Assembly: GCF_927312905.1 (NCBI RefSeq)
Contig: NZ_CAKMHQ010000060.1
Location: 1-35,940, forward strand
Direction: 5' to 3'
Source of the DNA: Candidatus Nitrotoga sp. 1052
GTDB lineage: Bacteria > Pseudomonadota > Gammaproteobacteria > Burkholderiales > Gallionellaceae
DNA length: 35,940 nt
In this document: positions 33,711-35,940 of the stretch, piece by piece
How the letters are laid out: every line of letters begins with the position of its first letter
Position numbering within the stretch: position 1 is the first letter of the stretch
Made by a program: the position numbers and the translations under genes
Notes under the pieces: model-generated
What the model was told of the DNA's origin: nothing
The model's input: the letters and a program-made list of their open reading frames with translations, nothing else
Databases searched by the model: none

Positions 33711-34184
33711 TCATTTATTCGGAGCGCCTACAAGTAGCCGAAATACAGTGACAAGCACAACGAATGCGATCACCGCACTCAGCATTACAAGTGCAGACAA
33801 ACCATATTTTGCAAGCGAGCTGCGATCACTCCTAAAAATCCTGCCACTTACGTTGGCGGCAACTCCGCCGCAAAACCCCCCGATTGCGCCGCCAGTAACT
33901 ATCATCGCAATTGGCAAGGCAATCCACGTGTGCTCGTACCACTTCAGTGGGCTGGCAATTTCAATTACATCTTCGCCAATCTTGATTTTTGGAATTGGGT
34001 CTAGGTAGTTGTACTTAAGTTGGATCGAGGTCTCTGCACCAGAGTCTGCCGTAACTTTGTAGCGACCTTTCTGCTTCTTCACAACCGTACCATCGAGCAG
34101 TAATTTCGGCCCACGAAATGTCCCAGCGGTTTCAACCGTCAGTCGTTGCGACTTGAATTCTGGATGTTGGACTTCAAGTTGCAT
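33711..34184 (-). CDS. membrane-anchored protein of an integron cassette
   Basis: The 157-residue protein has a soluble, beta-rich N-terminal half (residues 1-82, with strands such as LLLDGTVVKKQKGRYKVTAD) and two membrane segments at about 85-110 (WIALPIAMIVTGGAIGGFCG) and 128-152 (LSALVMLSAVIAFVVLVTVF). GGAGGGAGT stands directly before the ATG, and the stop is two bases from an attC core, the compact layout of a gene cassette. I do not know a named family; unassigned membrane proteins are frequent in chromosomal cassette arrays. Confidence 0.8.
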   Translation of the reverse strand: MQLEVQHPEFKSQRLTVETAGTFRGPKLLLDGTVVKKQKGRYKVTADSGAETSIQLKYNYLDPIPKIKIGEDVIEIASPLKWYEHTWIALPIAMIVTGGAIGGFCGGVAANVSGRIFRSDRSSLAKYGLSALVMLSAVIAFVVLVTVFRLLVGAPNK

Positions 34185-34787
34185 ACTCCCTCCTGTCTAA
34201 TGAGACCTAAAGTAAATTAGACACCTTAAAAAATGCCGACAAAGGCACCTGTAAGGTGCATAAACAGGCGCTTATTTTATAATTCATTGTTTTAATTGAA
34301 GGCAAAACCTGCATCACACCCGAATTTAGTTGATAAATACGCCATTTCATTTTCCCCGTTCAAGTAAAACAGGGGATTATGGATACATAGAGCTGATTAT
34401 AGGCGCAATCCACTATCGTTATCATAACGGCACGGGATCAGTTCTAGCATCCCAACAAACTCTGTACCACTTCACAGATAGCTAGACCACTCAAACTGAA
34501 ATTTTCGGGTCTTTCGTGGAACAACACAAGCAATCGAAAAATTCAGAGCAGCTACGGGAGGTTTCAAACTATTGGGAGAAAATCACCCAAGAGCATCGCA
34601 ATAAAAGTTAGTGATTTGAGCTGACTAATTTTTAACCTTTTGCATTTTGCGCCGATACATATATCAAACGCACTGCAAATGGATCATGCAACATATTCCA
34701 TTACCACTGGTCCGTCTGCAGATCGAATTGGTTCTGTTTAAATTTGATACAGAAAAAGTGTCTCACTTAATAAACACGGAGGTTTTT
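34185..34787. other. gap with degenerate cassette boundary and a hairpin
   Basis: Next to the first cassette lies CTTTAGGT (minus strand, 34205-34212), close to the GTTRRRY core, inside a dyad GTCTAAT...ATTAGAC (34195-34222). This may be the remains of an attI or attC site. A short hairpin, GCACCT-GTA-AGGTGC, follows at 34245-34259 and might end transcription on either strand. There is no integrase gene in or near the gap. The remaining ~500 bp up to the ATPase gene is AT-rich and should hold its promoter, but I cannot single one out. Confidence 0.45.
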
Positions 34788-35759
34788 ATGAATATGCCCA
34801 CCCAAATCCCGCTTGCAGAATTCAAAACGATTTACAGTGTCGCGGATGTCGAACGCGCCATGGGGGATTCCTGCTCTAAGGGTAACGAAACGCTACAAGC
34901 CATGTACAAAGGCATGAAAAAGAGCGGGGGGGTGCGTTTTATTGTCAAACCTTCTTCCACAAGCGGGCTGGACGATTTGTATGAATCATCCCCTAATTTC
35001 AGCGAGGTGATAGATGCCCTCAAAAGACACATGGCGCTGGCCATCGACGGCAACGAGCCGATGCAGTTTACGCCTATGCTACTGCTGGGCGAACCCGGTT
35101 TGGGCAAAACCCACTTCGCAAAAAGTATGGCTAAAGTACTGGGAACGTCTTTTGAATTCCTCTCCATGAGTTCGCTGACTGCAGGTTGGATTCTTTCCGG
35201 TGCTTCTTCCCAGTGGAACAATGCCAAGCCTGGCAAAGTGGCCCAAGCCCTGATTAACGGCGATTTTGCCAATCCTCTGATTACACTAGACGAACTGGAC
35301 AAAGCTGGTGGCGATAGCCGATACGACCCAATGGGTTCGCTCTACGGGCTGTTGGAGCACGATACGGCGTTGCACTTCAAGGACGAATTCGTCGAGGTGA
35401 ATATTGATGCCAGCAACATTCTCTGGGTCGCCACGGCCAACAACGAAAGCAGCATTCCCGACCCAATCCTGAATCGTATGGATGTGTACGTAATCGAGCG
35501 TCCGGATCACGATGGATCCATCAAAATTGCTCTGTCTATCTATCGGGACATTCTCGAACAGCATAAATGGGTCTTTGATGTCGAGCCAAGCAACGACGTA
35601 CTGGATTGCCTGGCAGAAGATGCGCCGAGGGATATGCGGAAGGTGCTGGTTGACGCCTTTGGCAACGCCAAGCTGGATAAACGAGACCACCTGCTACCGG
35701 AAGATTTGAATAACCGTAAGATATCTTCTGGCAAAAAGAAAAAAATCGGGTTTTGCTGA
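34788..35759 (+). CDS. Lon-like AAA+ ATPase without protease domain
   Basis: From the ATG at 34788, with GGAGG five bases before it, the product is 323 residues. An upstream extension to 34647 is open but lacks a ribosome binding site. The AAA+ core is complete: Walker A GEPGLGKT (101-108), Walker B LITLDELD (164-171), sensor 1 ATANN (about 215-219) and an arginine finger at R230 in PILNRMDVY. The order resembles the ATPase part of Lon, but the N-terminal Lon domain and the Ser-Lys protease are absent. The end is Lys-rich (SSGKKKKIGFC). It is on the opposite strand to the eCIS and cassettes and is followed by a repeat element. It may be a chaperone-like ATPase or the remains of a larger system. 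Confidence 0.8.
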   Translation: MNMPTQIPLAEFKTIYSVADVERAMGDSCSKGNETLQAMYKGMKKSGGVRFIVKPSSTSGLDDLYESSPNFSEVIDALKRHMALAIDGNEPMQFTPMLLLGEPGLGKTHFAKSMAKVLGTSFEFLSMSSLTAGWILSGASSQWNNAKPGKVAQALINGDFANPLITLDELDKAGGDSRYDPMGSLYGLLEHDTALHFKDEFVEVNIDASNILWVATANNESSIPDPILNRMDVYVIERPDHDGSIKIALSIYRDILEQHKWVFDVEPSNDVLDCLAEDAPRDMRKVLVDAFGNAKLDKRDHLLPEDLNNRKISSGKKKKIGFC

Positions 35760-35844
35760 GGCGCCAGTGAGGGTAGATTTGTTAATCAGCATCGAACCAT
35801 TACCACTTTTAGTATCCATTTATATTATATGGAAGCTATAGGGC

Positions 35845-35940
35845 ACCTCTAAAAATCCAATTTTCGTCACAATACGGCGTTACTCTAAAAAATTAGAGCT
35901 TACATATCAACTATATGCAGCGCTCAAATTTTTTATTCGT
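35845..35940. repeat. second copy of the inverted-repeat element, cut by the window end
   Basis: It begins with the same 11-bp end, ACCTCTAAAAA (35845-35855). Read in the opposite sense to the 14391 copy, it shares the inner block GCTTACATAT...ATATGC.GCGCT followed by AAATTTTTT. The inner stem differs in sequence (CATAT...ATATG) but still pairs, so the hairpin is kept. The other terminal repeat would lie beyond the window. Confidence 0.65.

Overview
The window is about 36 kb from a proteobacterial chromosome, most likely a beta- or gammaproteobacterium. I base this on the high-GC phage-tail-like genes, an integron-type cassette cluster and a bacterial class C group II intron; no rRNA or housekeeping marker fixes the genus. 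About 28 kb (1943-30340, all on the minus strand) is one extracellular contractile injection system (eCIS) locus. This is a free phage-tail-like particle related to the Photorhabdus virulence cassette (PVC) and antifeeding prophage (Afp) families. There is no capsid, portal, terminase, lysis gene or T6SS membrane complex.

Read in the direction of transcription (high to low coordinates), the eCIS locus holds a small beta-rich protein, the sheath, the inner tube, a cysteine-rich T4 gp26-like baseplate protein, a disordered protein, a DUF4255 (Pvc16-like) cap, a AAA+ ATPase (Pvc15-like) and a small conserved protein. A cargo island follows, with three genes carrying the eCIS_core (DUF4157) domain, one decayed remnant of a fourth, and one small accessory gene. 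The hub and baseplate set comes next: a CIS tube-initiator protein, a LysM/gp53-like protein, a gp27-like hub, a gpV spike, a PAAR-like tip, gp25 and two large baseplate J/wedge proteins. The series ends with a gpI-like protein, a DUF6519/beta-helix surface protein and a short coiled-coil protein. Many start and stop codons overlap (ATGA), as expected for one or a few long operons.

The most interesting items are in the cargo and in the host-contact parts. One cargo protein fuses eCIS_core to a domain that matches the catalytic pattern of Bacillus spore transglutaminase Tgl. A second fuses eCIS_core to an OmpA-like domain and a methyltransferase-like C-terminus. A third keeps the core fold but has lost all four N-terminal cysteines. 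One baseplate protein carries an inserted array of six 44-residue lectin-type beta-propeller repeats, within which a 264-bp unit is duplicated with a single mismatch.

The flanks are mobile. On the right (30.9-34.2 kb) is a small cluster of integron gene cassettes without an integrase. One attC site is split exactly at its core by a 1838-bp group IIC intron whose reverse transcriptase has an in-frame TGA. Further right is a Lon-like AAA+ ATPase gene on the plus strand, followed by a copy of a short inverted repeat. Another full 173-bp copy of that repeat sits inside the eCIS operon, directly in front of gp25. On the left are a cysteine synthase gene (cysK) and a possible IS3 transposase remnant.
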